DNA from: Macrocystis pyrifera
Taxonomy: Eukaryota; Sar; Phaeophyceae; Laminariales; Laminariaceae
Assembly (NCBI GenBank): GCA_031763025.1
Contig: JASSKH010000012.1
Span: 2,542,001 to 2,606,000, forward strand
Direction: 5' to 3'
DNA length: 64,000 nucleotides
This document shows, piece after piece, positions 56,161-63,885 of the stretch (positions are counted from its first letter, which is position 1; every line of letters starts with the position of its first letter). The position numbers and the translations under genes are program-made. The notes under the pieces were generated by a model, which was not told the DNA's origin, did not search any database, and saw nothing but the letters and a program-made list of their open reading frames with translations.

Positions 56161-56623
56161 ACATCAACCGTGTACGATAAGCGTGAGCGTCCGACAGCGC
56201 GGGTTGAGGCATCTTGCGCGCGTACCGCACGACTCCCTGCACTTTTAAGTTGGTAATGAACTTGTATCATCCCCCAATGACGCCGTGTTGGACGCCGTAG
56301 TACTCGATACGTTCCCCTTTTAGGACTGCAGTCCCGTCGTAGGCACAAATTACTTGGAATTTGACTGGTTTGTCCTCCAAACGGGACTGCAGTTCTAAAA
56401 GGACTAAGGACACCATGGAACGGGTATACTGGACCATCATTTCAACAGAGTCACGGTCTTTAGGCACATGGGTCCCGATTTCCCTCTCTGTTGAGAACGG
56501 TACAAACTTGTTTTGTCGGCGTCTATTCATTTACCTGTTTTTGTTTTTTTTTCGTCCGCGCGTGTCATCTTGGCGCCCCGTTGCTTTCTTTTGCTCGCGC
56601 TGGCTGCAGACTTCGAGGGCTGA
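17217..56623 (+). CDS. TOP2: DNA topoisomerase II (type IIA, ATP-dependent), 41 exons
   Basis: Homodimeric nuclear enzyme that passes one duplex through a transient double-strand break, resolving catenanes and supercoils in replication and mitosis. The ATG at 17217 (GCAGCATGG) opens exon 1, which joins in phase to the conserved QKKTQLEHILLRPDTY. All family domains follow in order, and the frame ends at TGA 56621-56623 after an acidic tail. The spliced coding length is 5,129 bases, about 1,708 residues after allowing for four one-base slips (37290-37295, 43365-43367, 45017-45022, 48053-48060); family members are usually about 1,400-1,600, the excess being in the tail. Introns average about 860 bases, all GT-AG except one GC-AG. 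The slips all fall in homopolymers and no other damage is seen, so I call it a functional gene with likely sequence errors. Exons are listed in the domain entries. Confidence 0.95.
19613..19723. mobile_element. Palindromic MITE, copy 2 (topoisomerase intron 2)
   Basis: Terminal repeats TTACGGGGGTCCATAGTTAA and complement, TA on both sides. Confidence 0.85.
20690..20742 (+). repeat. Diverged duplicate of the end of topoisomerase exon 3 and its splice donor
   Basis: The stretch with TGCGACTACAGCATGACC and AAGCTGAAAGGTGGGTGG closely matches the last 30 or so bases of exon 3 and its donor (CGCGACTCCAACATGTCC, AAGCTGAAGGTGGGTGG, about 20508-20548). Translated, DIKKQCDYSMTKLK resembles ADNKQRDSNMSKLK. 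It lies about 190 bp downstream, inside intron 3. Confidence 0.65.
21404..21513. mobile_element. Palindromic MITE, copy 3 (topoisomerase intron 3)
   Basis: TTACGGAGGACCGTAGTAAA ... TTTACTATGGCCCCCCGTAA, TA on both sides. One arm is slightly decayed. Confidence 0.85.
21582..21692. mobile_element. Palindromic MITE, copy 4 (topoisomerase intron 3)
   Basis: TTACGGGGGTACATAGTTAA ... TTAACTATGGACCCCCGTAA, only 69 bp from copy 3. Confidence 0.85.
26394..26477. mobile_element. Short palindromic element (GGACTGCAGTCC family), intron 8
   Basis: A degenerate copy with GAGCTGCAAACCGTTTTCCG and AACGGGCCTGCAGTCTTGAA ends and a central ACTCAAATTCCAA. Confidence 0.6.
26641..32922 (+). CDS. TOP2: Topoisomerase II exons 9-14: transducer and TOPRIM domain
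   Basis: Exons 26641-26819, 29010-29082, 30340-30393, 30991-31155, 32302-32419 and 32824-32922 cover about residues 363-592. VKNHLCVFVNGLVENPAF precedes a QSK triplet at the place of the QTK loop that senses ATP; Ser for Thr is conservative. The TOPRIM metal-binding residues are intact: the Glu of TEGDSAK (near residue 472) and the DxDxD of MTDQDHDG (near 549-553). KLDDAN and PLKGKLLNVREA are typical DNA-gate sequences. The 2,190-base intron between exons 9 and 10 is the longest in the gene. Confidence 0.93.
29920..30010 (-). mobile_element. Partial retroposon-like repeat with poly-T start
   Basis: A T tract, then CTCCGGAAGATTGGTAAAAA and GCTTACCACACTTACCCGTT, matching the minus strand of the element at 7660-7873. 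Truncated. Confidence 0.6.
31657..32049. repeat. Possible insertion flanked by 17-bp direct repeats (intron 12)
   Basis: CAACCACGACAAACCAA occurs exactly at 31657-31673 and 32033-32049. The 359 bp between them has no recognised content and no clear inverted ends. The flanks could be a target-site duplication. Confidence 0.4.
33396..37345 (+). CDS. TOP2: Topoisomerase II exons 15-20: TOPRIM end and winged-helix domain with catalytic tyrosine
   Basis: Exons 33396-33490, 33977-34109, 34885-34997, 35534-35641, 36686-36850 and 37150-37345 encode about residues 593-861. SFYTVPEYNTW and KYYKGLGTSTAKEAKEYF lead into SIPCLVDGFKPSQRKVLF and the DNA-cleavage motif DAASPRYIF. The active-site tyrosine that bonds to DNA is codon TAC 37168-37170 (residue about 803). 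The intron before this exon is GC-AG (donor at 36851). In exon 20 a run of six C (37290-37295) is one base too long for the conserved VLP-LILVNGSDGIGTGW sequence, and reading straight through hits TGA at 37315. Residue numbers after this point assume the slip is an error. Confidence 0.9.
36060..36620 (+). repeat. Tandem repeat of about 148 bp in topoisomerase intron 18
   Basis: Four diverged units, each opening with GGCCCCACGTGGTAGCCTGA or close variants at about 36069, 36219, 36367 and 36511, followed by GCGACCT, GGCTCACGTTGGTG and TTCGTTTGGTCACGTCGGCT-like blocks. Confidence 0.75.
36851..37149 (+). other. TOP2: GC-AG intron before the catalytic-tyrosine exon
   Basis: Exon 19 ends GGT GGC AAG and the intron begins GCGAGTAT; the acceptor is TTGTTTCAG at 37141-37149. 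This joins GGK to DAASPRYIF exactly as in other type IIA enzymes. The nearest GT would remove conserved residues and break the frame. Confidence 0.85.
38099..44133 (+). CDS. TOP2: Topoisomerase II exons 21-29: tower and coiled-coil region
   Basis: Exons 38099-38209, 38803-38877, 39706-39902, 40269-40409, 40873-40993, 41540-41649, 42604-42659, 43304-43438 and 44002-44133 encode about residues 862-1220. Recognisable blocks are VPNYSPRDVIENLKRRI, VEITELAVRKWTQDYK, TMAMNDLDAIDKGDGLHKFF, STTNMVLFDQDGQLIKYDSP, FYNRRKASLMSKMQSEW, VRFILAVVEGRLEVNNRKK, GYDYLLGMKLWN and PSQLWVNDLDAL. A highly charged segment follows each coiled-coil. In exon 28 the frame slips at CCC 43365-43367, one C more than the conserved WNLTLERV needs. 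The Gly-Lys insert AKAPAKGGASKPAK in exon 23 is longer than in animal enzymes. Confidence 0.9.
39069..39180. mobile_element. Palindromic MITE, copy 5 (topoisomerase intron 22)
   Basis: TTACGGGGGACCATAGTAAA ... TTTACTATGGCCCCCTGTAA. It sits head to tail with copy 6. Confidence 0.85.
39183..39293. mobile_element. Palindromic MITE, copy 6 (topoisomerase intron 22)
   Basis: TTACGGGGGATCATATTAAT ... TTTACTATGGTCCCCCGTGA, separated from copy 5 by only a few bases. Confidence 0.82.
45001..56623 (+). CDS. TOP2: Topoisomerase II exons 30-41: charged C-terminal domain
   Basis: Exons 45001-45166, 45701-45961, 46538-46630, 48005-48125, 49834-50011, 50731-50889, 51936-52109, 53333-53394, 54011-54118, 54544-54604, 55151-55220 and 56610-56623 encode about residues 1221-1708. 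The tail alternates acidic Ser/Asp/Glu patches (DSDFEDG, DSDDSDSDSDDSD, SDEDEVFSPDK, EESEESEEEDEDDES) with Lys/Ala/Pro stretches, typical of the divergent tail that carries nuclear localisation and phosphorylation sites. Ser in Asp/Glu patches suggests casein kinase II sites (inference). All junctions from exon 30 on share phase. Entry to exon 30 needs one G fewer in the run at 45017-45022, and exon 33 one more A in 48053-48060. The last exon is only 14 bases, ending DFEG-stop. Confidence 0.82.
46963..47837 (+). pseudogene. LINE (non-LTR retrotransposon) relic, 3' part of the reverse transcriptase ORF
   Basis: Broken reading frames encode LEYAGEVWEGNAKLVKQLE-VQ-TAAKNFLR, the region after the reverse transcriptase palm in LINE proteins, then AIVDRAVWDNVTRGRAGIRWD, and finally a cysteine knuckle CPCGKAIESRTHIVGECEIY typical of LINE ORF2 C-termini. 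The frame shifts near 47145 and changes again before 47560, and the 5' part is missing, so it is dead. It lies in topoisomerase intron 32 on the gene's own strand and is A-rich unlike its surroundings. Confidence 0.75.
47868..47970 (+). repeat. Short dispersed repeat ending in a C-rich tail, copy 1
   Basis: GTAGGAACGGTGCTCCGTCT, CGAAAGGGATGCGTG-TCAATGGTC and AAGGCAAGCAA, followed by a pyrimidine run. Related copies lie at about 10640-10690 (partial), 51775-51890, 53815-53965 and 56955-57045, most ending near poly-C. Its position right after the LINE relic suggests a shared 3' end. Confidence 0.65.
48320..49085. repeat. GATC-rich inverted repeat element, further copy (intron 33)
   Basis: An arm at about 48320-48425 (GGTTGGATCTTTACTGTATA) faces an opposite arm at about 48900-49060 (CCTAGATCATGCAGAGTGTG and AACATGAGCTAGGTCATACA). 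It matches the element at 274-813 with about 480 bp between arms. Confidence 0.55.
49368..49452. mobile_element. Short palindromic element (GGACTGCAGTCC family), intron 33
   Basis: GGACTGCAGTCCGGTTCTGG ... TTTGTCCC ... GGACTGCATTCC, with AGACTACTTGGAATC in the middle as in other copies. Confidence 0.7.
50335..50426. mobile_element. Short palindromic element (GGACTGCAGTCC family), intron 34
   Basis: AACCCTTTTAGTGCCGCAGT and ACTAAAAGGGTT close a near-perfect hairpin with facing TTTGGGGACAAA/TTTGTCCCCAAA. The best-preserved copy. Confidence 0.75.
53333..53394 (+). CDS. TOP2: Topoisomerase II exon 37 (62 bases)
   Basis: A T-rich tract and GGCGCAG precede GGTATTAAGCGAGG. It encodes GIKRGKRMSISDEDEVFSPDK (last Lys split), a basic patch beside an acidic serine-containing one, like a nuclear localisation signal next to a kinase site (inference). 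The donor GTGAGTT is followed 24 bases later by a MITE. Confidence 0.8.
53419..53528. mobile_element. Palindromic MITE, copy 7 (topoisomerase intron 37)
   Basis: TTGCGGAGGACCATAGTAAA ... TTAACTATGGACCCCCGTAA. The left arm is slightly decayed. It starts 24 bp past the splice donor. Confidence 0.85.
54885..54970. mobile_element. Short palindromic element (GGACTGCAGTCC family), intron 39
   Basis: AGTGCTGCAATCCCGCTTCG ... GGGACAGCAGTCCTAAAAAG with a central ACTCAAAATA. Confidence 0.65.
55663..55775. mobile_element. Palindromic MITE, copy 8 (topoisomerase intron 40)
   Basis: TTACGGAGGGCCATAATAGT ... TTTACTATGGCCCCCCGTA. A small ATA insertion interrupts the left arm. Confidence 0.85.
55838..56050 (-). 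mobile_element. Retroposon-like repeat with poly-A end, inverted copy (intron 40)
   Basis: A long T tract, then TTCTCCGGCGGATGGGTAAA, GCTCACCACACTTCCACGTT and GGGCAGGTGCGGTGGAGATA. This is the reverse complement of 7660-7873 with moderate divergence. Confidence 0.7.
56056..56159 (+). repeat. (GA)n microsatellite in two blocks
   Basis: Two pure GA runs (about 56056-56097 and 56106-56159), each led by ATCCATCCGGGAGA or ATATCCATCCGGGAGA, at the 5' end of the inverted retroposon copy. Confidence 0.9.
56318..56405. mobile_element. Short palindromic element (GGACTGCAGTCC family), intron 40
   Basis: TTAGGACTGCAGTCCCGTCG ... AACGGGACTGCAGTTCTAAA with central ACTTGGAATTTGACTGG. Confidence 0.75.
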
Positions 56624-56719
56624 TGGATTTATCTGCGAGGAAAGCTTCCACACCATCTCCCCACCGAATCAGCCGTGAAAACGGGAGGCCAGCGTGTTGA
56701 TGTCGCAGTCATCTGGATT

Positions 56720-57600
56720 GCTGTAGCCTGTGGAGAGGTACAGTAGCACCGTCACCGATATCAAGCGTGGGTGTTCGAGGCGTATCGCTTGTAGCGTGTA
56801 GAAAAGCTGTACGGATGAGAGAGGGTAGTGGCGGCACCGCAATTGGTCCAACTGTATGTTCGGGAGACCGACGGAGGGGCCGGCTTTTTTGTCGTATAGT
56901 CCACCTGCAGCCTGTAGTATTGCTGTACGGAGGAGAAAAGCAATTGACTGCACCCGTCACCCCCAACCCGCTCTGTTTTGAAGGGGTATGCGTGGTCAAT
57001 GGTCCTATGACCCAGTCAAGCAAAAAGTGAGTACGTCCCCCCCCCCCCCCTCCCTTCCAAATTCAGCAGTGACGCCGGGCGGCAGATCCCCTGCAGCCTG
57101 TAGAATTGCTGCACAGAGGACAGAGGATAAAGAAAACTGTGGCGACCCCCCTCCCCCTTTTCTCGATAAATGTGTGAATATGCGAGGCAGGTCGCCTTTA
57201 GCCTATCGTATTGCTATACCGAAAACAGCGGGACGTGATGTCATCCTTATCCTTTCAACCGCGGCTGAATGATTTTTATGTCGTATGGTACTTCTGCGGC
57301 CTGCGATATTGCCGAGTAGAGGACCGGGGCAAGTGATAGCACCTACCCCACCCCCTCCCCCCATCTCAGGATGAATCCTTGAGCACGGGAGATAGTCAGG
57401 TCGGTTTGTAGCCTGCAGTGTGACTGTACGAAACACAGAGGCAAATAGTGAGGGGCCTGTTTTTCTTTCTCGCTGGTTCGCCCGCAGCTTGGCAGAAGAA
57501 AGTGACTCGACGCACTGATTCGCCCGTGACTACAGGAGGTGAAGGAAGAGACGCCTGGTTAGCCGCACACATCGCTTGTAGCCTGCAGTATAGCTACAGT
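56720..57600 (+). repeat. Degenerate tandem array downstream of topoisomerase II
   Basis: About eight units of roughly 100-130 bp marked by TAGCCTGTAGTATTGCTGTA variants near 56724, 56790, 56905, 57092, 57190, 57297, 57409 and 57568, several followed by AGAGGACA and a C tract. It starts about 100 bases after the stop codon and may include the 3' UTR. Confidence 0.65.
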
Positions 57601-58871
57601 AGTCAAGGGGGGGGAGAGGTTTAGCTGTCGCACGCACCGAGCGCTGGAAGATATACGTGCGGCTCGTGTAGCACCAATCTTGGACCGTAGGCACAGTCTG
57701 CAGAGGAAGCTGTGTTAAGTCGTTGGGGCCTGTGAAGCTCGACGCGTTGCAGTAGATCGCACCGCCTGGTGTCGGGTACTGCATGCAATCGCCCGTGCTA
57801 CTTTTTTTTTTTGGCAGAAAGTTGTGCTGGTATTCTTGTTTGACTAGAATGTGTAGTGTTGCGGCCATCATCTTCGATAGGCGTGTTTGATGTGGTATGT
57901 AGGTGCATGGGCGGGTATTTCTGTAGATTGGTAGAGCACAACAGCGAAGGCTAATCTTGGAGATTTGACCGGATCTGCGCGACATGTACGTACAATATCA
58001 GGTGGTCCTTCTGTTTGAGTGTGTTCTTGGGTACGATTCCTCTGTGTAGATACATAGAAGTTGAAACATGATGAAAGGAGCTTTTGACCAAACAATAAAT
58101 GGACTCATAGGAACAGTATGATTATGTCAGCGTTGGCTTTGGAGGGGGCCGGTGCCACTACTTTTCGAGGTCAGCGAAAGCACCATTATTATGTCTTGGA
58201 ACGTCTTTCGATCTTCTCAAGGCTCTGCGTCGAATGTCGATCTTCAATGATGCGTGCTCCACCCTCGATTAGGTAGGTAAATAAAGCAAGTACGATTCCG
58301 GCGCAGGGAAATATCAAAAGGAAATTCTTGTACTACTCGAAAATTGCGATAGTCGTGAAAAACTCTAATACGAGTATTAAGCTTTGCGTCGTCTAAATAA
58401 CACAATTATTTACGAAGGATATACTCTGCTTGAAAGTTGTCGTGGCAGTCCAATAAATCAACAATTAATACAGTGTACTATTATTAGTCGGTAGGAAAAT
58501 AACGCCCCCGGCGACGTTTTTTAGTCAAGTCTTCGTTGTTTTTGAAAAGCGACGATATACATATATACACCTGGTAAATCACAGTTGGGTGAGATGGAGA
58601 TTGACGTTGGGATTGATATTTAATCGAGCATACTGCCATTTTTGCTAATATGCCGAATATATCAAATTTGCCTTCTTGTGGTGGTCAATCTTTTCCCAAA
58701 ACTGACCTGCACTTCCGGAGGCAATCTCTATCAAAACTCATTTGTACGTTCGCCATTTGCTCCTGCTCTCTGTCCCCCAAGTAGTGTCCTTCCTGCTTCC
58801 TATTCGTTTAAATACAAATCTTCCACTGTACCTTCGTAAACTACATGCTTCACTGTGGCCCTCTTATTCAT

Positions 58872-58981
58872 TATTTCGAGGGACCATAGTAAATAGGACC
58901 TACGGTACACACAAAATCCCATATATTTCCCTTTTTTTCCGAACAATGTTTGGTCCTATTAACTATGGTCCCCCGTAATAG
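58872..58981. mobile_element. Palindromic MITE, copy 9
   Basis: The left end is decayed (TTTCGAGGGACCATAGTAAA); the right end TTAACTATGGTCCCCCGTAA is intact. Confidence 0.82.
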
Positions 58982-61056
58982 TTTAAAATAGTGTATCCGG
59001 GACAACAATCGTGCTTCTTCTTCCGGCTTCACATCGACCCACTACACCTGGTACCCTCGCTCCAGTCTTCTGCGACACGAATCATTGATAACCAAGAGCG
59101 GGGGCCAGAACAGGGAAACTTACCACAAAATTGCATCCGTACACTAACATCGGCGGGATCAGCAGTGGGCTCGCACACCTCCCGTAGTCCCGAAGGGGGA
59201 CAGCTCCGGGGCCTCGAGATGCTTGTCCTGCAGTGAGCAATGTCGCCTGTGAACGGGCTTTTTGGGAGGGTCTACGCCTGTGCGAGGAATCAACATGGGA
59301 GTCGGGCGCCCCTTGCCAACGACGGTGCCAGCAATAGGCCCGGGTAATAACACGTTCACACAAGGTTACAAAAGGATACTCCGCTAACAGGTTATGAGCC
59401 TCGGTGGGATGGGTTCTTCGACTTAGATTTAGGGTCCATCGTGTACGTCGAGAAAATACTACGACTTGTCAGCAATATGCGCACACAAGTAGTTCCCTCT
59501 CGATTTTCTATGCATCCACAGCCAGATACGACCGCCGAGGGTGGATGTGAAATCTCTATTGTAGAACGCCTCGACGGTCGTGACATTTTCTCTCCTCTGT
59601 TTCCCCTTTGGCGGCGATACGATTTATTGTAAGTGTTGTCGTATTATACGAGCACCTCGCAGGCGTCATATGCTGTGTTACAGCATCGTAACACCTGCCT
59701 GGATATGGAACTACTTGCCCCTTCTGTTTGAGACCATCCAGGCGAAGCAAACATTTACGTCTATACCAAGCATACACCGAAATGTGAGCGGTTCTTCAAC
59801 AGCCCGTCAGCGAAATGCCATAACGTCAACACGCGCCTGAGCTCCGCATGCAATAGCCAGAAGAGCGCCTTGGAACGTCATGTTCTTCACGGGAGACATT
59901 CGCATGAGACGTGGCGAGCGACTGCTGAGTTACGGCAGATATTTCACTCCAAACTAGCACTTTCGGTAGGATAGCCGACTGTTCGCATGCTTTTTATCTC
60001 AGAAGAAATACGTTGATGTTAGAAGGTGGCGCTCGCTCGGCTAAAATAGGAGAAGACGAAGGGAAATCAGAATGGGTACCGGTCGACGAGAATGAGTGAC
60101 GTCGGTGAAACCATCTTCCATGCCTTCGGCAAGATTCATGGTCTACGCCTAGCCATGCGGGCCATTGTATTGATCAACCGACAGCAATGTTCCTTGATGC
60201 TTTGCCTCGTACAGGTTGACCTATCCTCGTGGGCAATCGGCCACTCCCTGCTGTTGGCCACGTCCCGACGAAAACTCTCGCGACGTGCTTTTACGTTCGT
60301 ACTGCTACTTGCCGAGTACCGAACATGAACTGCTGGTGGTGTATGTAGTTACTATAATACGGAACATAGGTATTGACTGTCAAACTGCACCACTATAAGA
60401 AGTAGGAAGCCTCTTTTGTCCTACGCAAAAAAAAAAATGCTGTCTGCCGTGCGCATGTGCCTGTTCTGCATACCGGCATATATACGCGTGCCTCAGTCGT
60501 ACTCCATGGTACTGAGCATTGACTACAGAGAGACCGGCTGCGTGGTGTACCTACTTGCTCGGATGGACCATTTTGTTACCGGTCAGCGACTCGGTAGGCT
60601 CCTGTACTGGCTACTGCTGTGGTACTAAAATTACTACTGTAATATAAATACGACCCCTCGATAGAGGAGACACAATGAAGCAATATTGATAGGCATACAA
60701 ACTAGCCGCTAAATTAGCGTACTGGTGCTTGGTACTTTCTGCAACTGTCAAAGCAATACATGCTCGTTTGCTGTGTATTCTGGAAAGTTCCTACTATCGA
60801 CGTCGCAAACTTGTCTTTTGGAAATGGACGTGTGGAACCCGTTGCTATGCCGAGCAACAGCACCATACTTTCCTGCTTCGCGCACAAGGCAAGGGGTGTG
60901 ATAAACCCTTCTATTGTACAATTTACACCACGAGAACACATAACCACGCAACAGAACCCGTGTGCTACTACGAACACCTACGTAACGTTTTTCGTCCAGA
61001 GTGATACTGCTGTGAGGAAGACTTGAAGAAGAGACAAGCACGCACACCCGTTATAA

Positions 61057-61168
61057 CTATTACGGGGGTCCATAGTAAATAGCACCTACGGTACAGACAA
61101 AAACCTACTACATTTACATATTTTTAATAACAATACTTGGTCCTATTTACTATGGTCCCCCGTAATAT
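61057..61168. mobile_element. Palindromic MITE, copy 10
   Basis: TTACGGGGGTCCATAGTAAA ... TTTACTATGGTCCCCCGTAA with TA on both sides. The ends are near perfect. Confidence 0.87.
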
Positions 61169-63012
61169 CACATACAACTTGGAGCTCCATAGCATTATTT
61201 TAGTTATTGCTATTTTTACCTCTGACAATGTATCGTATATGTTCCAGTCCGTCATGAATCGAATATCCTCTAATATCGCCGTAGTCTCGCTTCTATTCCG
61301 TATGACTCTGAACGAACAAGTATCTCGCATTCCTTCACACCTTTTTTTTTTTTGCCATTTTCCACCACAGCATGTGAAAATATGCTGGGGGGATATCTAA
61401 CTACATACAGTACAACGTGTATATGTATTACGCTCTATAGCGTACTATTGCCGTCGTTCAACAGTGTTGGGGGTGGTGGTGCGTCTTTACATGAAACCTT
61501 TATCTCTACCTCACGAACACAAGAACACCCAGTGATTGTCGATGTTCTTACTGGTCATTCTTCCCAATAACTGAGCGCTACAGCAGTAGTACCGGTGCCT
61601 CGTCGGACGGGAGTTTTCCCCCTCGATTTTCGTTTCCTCTTCCTCTTGATCATACAAGAAGTTTGGGGTCATCTGCTCTATGCGCGTGCCGTAATGCTCG
61701 CGCGGCGCAGGCTGGTCGGATATCCTGCTTCTGAACCGTGCGCACACCCAGGGAACAGAGGGGCTTGTGACGCATCAGCCACGATGTATACGCATAACGT
61801 GCTTTTTCATCGGGTTGTTCGAACGTTTTTCTTTGTGAGCGCACAATGCCGAAAGAGTTTTATTGTCGAACAGATGATGTTTGATACGGAGTAGCTCATT
61901 TGGATTGATCTGCGCGGGATATTGCCACGCGGCACCACCGGGCAAGGAATGGGTGTGGCTCGGCCGGCGAGGTCAAAGGTCGGAGTAGCGTACTTGTCAT
62001 CTTCAGTTTGTTTCGAAAAAAAATCATGTTGGTGATCAAACATCCACGAAAGTCTGCATCCCCAGGGAAGAAGTGGTGCCCTGGCTACCTTATCATAGAA
62101 GGGGTGGATCTGAATCGAGATGGGTGAAACTGAAAGCGTAAACGAGCGCTCTCACGCCCTCACGCAAAAACTGTGGCAATTATGGCATTCGCCGACTCTG
62201 AAAAACGATCTACACAAATATACCTCTACACACCTACCTGGTATATACTGCACGTAGTATACAGTGTTACATATATCCGTGCCGAAGCCAGAAGTTACCG
62301 CGATCGATCCAAAAGTCACGCAGGATCGTGGGTGACGCCACGGGCCAACATTTGTTTTTTCCACCAATGATATTCATCCTTGAATATAACTTGACCAATC
62401 AAAACTTTACGTAGCATCTATTCCTTCAAAATACAAGTTGAATGCCCTAAGGCGGGAGTGCAGCCCCAAGGCTCAAGGCTCGCCCATACCGCCCAAAGCG
62501 CCCGTCACCTCCTCCCCGCAGTCCTGACTGGCCGCATACTCCAGGGAAATGTGCGAAGGTGACTTGCAGCCATTTGAGCGCCACAAACATTTAAATGAGA
62601 ATAGGAGGAACACAATTTGAACGCTCCAACAGCGAACAAAGCCTCTTTATACCAAGTCCCTTTTCAGCCTGCACGCATGACAACAAAGTGGATTGGTCTG
62701 TTTTCAGTTTCTCATCGCCAGCTTTCGATCTGCTTTACCCGCCCTAACCCCTGAAATACTCGATACGTATACTGCGCGATAAAAATGGGCGACTGCTGTC
62801 TTACACAGATTATTCGGCTCCACGCATCCACAACTAATGAGGCATTCCTGTGCGGGAGAAGGCGACACGCACCACACCCCACACTATGGGGGTCGTTGGA
62901 CGCTGTCTGCCTTGCAAGAAAACAAGAAAACGAAAACAAATTACTCCAACAGGATTCGCAACTCAGTGGGACGACGGATGAGGGCACCGTCGCAACGCTC
63001 CCCCGTCGATAA

Positions 63013-63050
63013 CCCCCCCCCCCCCCCCCTCCGCCCCCCCCCCCCCCCCC
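63013..63050 (+). repeat. Long poly-C tract with one TCCG interruption
   Basis: Two C runs of about 17-18 bases each. Confidence 0.85.
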
Positions 63051-63865
63051 GGTTCCGGCCTTTACCACTCCAGTCCGTCCCACTACTCTATTGACATGGC
63101 TTAGAGGTTGCGCTGCCTCGTTAGAACAGCAGTATAAATACATCTTCGACATAAACCCAAATGCCGCATTCCAAATGATACACTCTGCAGTGATGGCCGC
63201 TTGCTATACAATCCACCATGAAAAACAAAAAAAAAGCTCTCTTATGAACTTTGCAAGCCGGCCCCGCCTTTCCTCCTCATCGCCCGACCACACCCCTGCC
63301 CCTCCCTTCCCAGATGGAGGACATGCCATCCCTACAGGAGCATGGGAAACACGAAACCGAATAACATTGAGGAGAAAAAATAAAACGACCCAACGCCGCC
63401 CGCCGCTCAACCCTTTAAAAGCTGCACCCACGTTTGGGAGACACACTACTTGGAACTCGTGTGGGATGTCTTCGCAGCAGTAAAGCTCGGGACCCGCCTT
63501 TTTCCATAGTTCTGAAAACAACTCAACGCCGCCGTTGGTCGTCTTCTCCCACCCTACACGCCTACCCGTTAAACAGAAACTCCACAAAAAACGATTTCAC
63601 GCGGCCAATAGCCCCGCCTCGCCCCCCCTGTTCCCGCGGAGCACGGACAACGCCATAACGGTAGCTCCCTCTGGCCGTACATAAATTACCCAAAATAATA
63701 CGGAGGTACGAGCGTCTGCGCGCGCGGTGTCACCGTGCACTTCGATCTAAGCAGCTCCTAGCAAATGCTTTCCAGAATATACAATCGACAATTTTTTTTT
63801 TCCATGTACAGAAAGGGGTGTGGAGCAAGATCACAGCAACAACCCACAACCATAATAACCCACGA

Positions 63866-63885
63866 CCACGGCGACTTCGCCGTGG
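63866..63885. repeat. Perfect short hairpin
   Basis: CCACGGCGA and TCGCCGTGG pair around a two-base loop. There is no T tract or gene context, so its role is unknown. Confidence 0.6.

Noticed and set aside
55929-56348. Minus-strand frame of about 139 codons with a long Ser-Leu repeat
   Set aside because: It is simply the translation of the (GA)n microsatellite in a topoisomerase intron.
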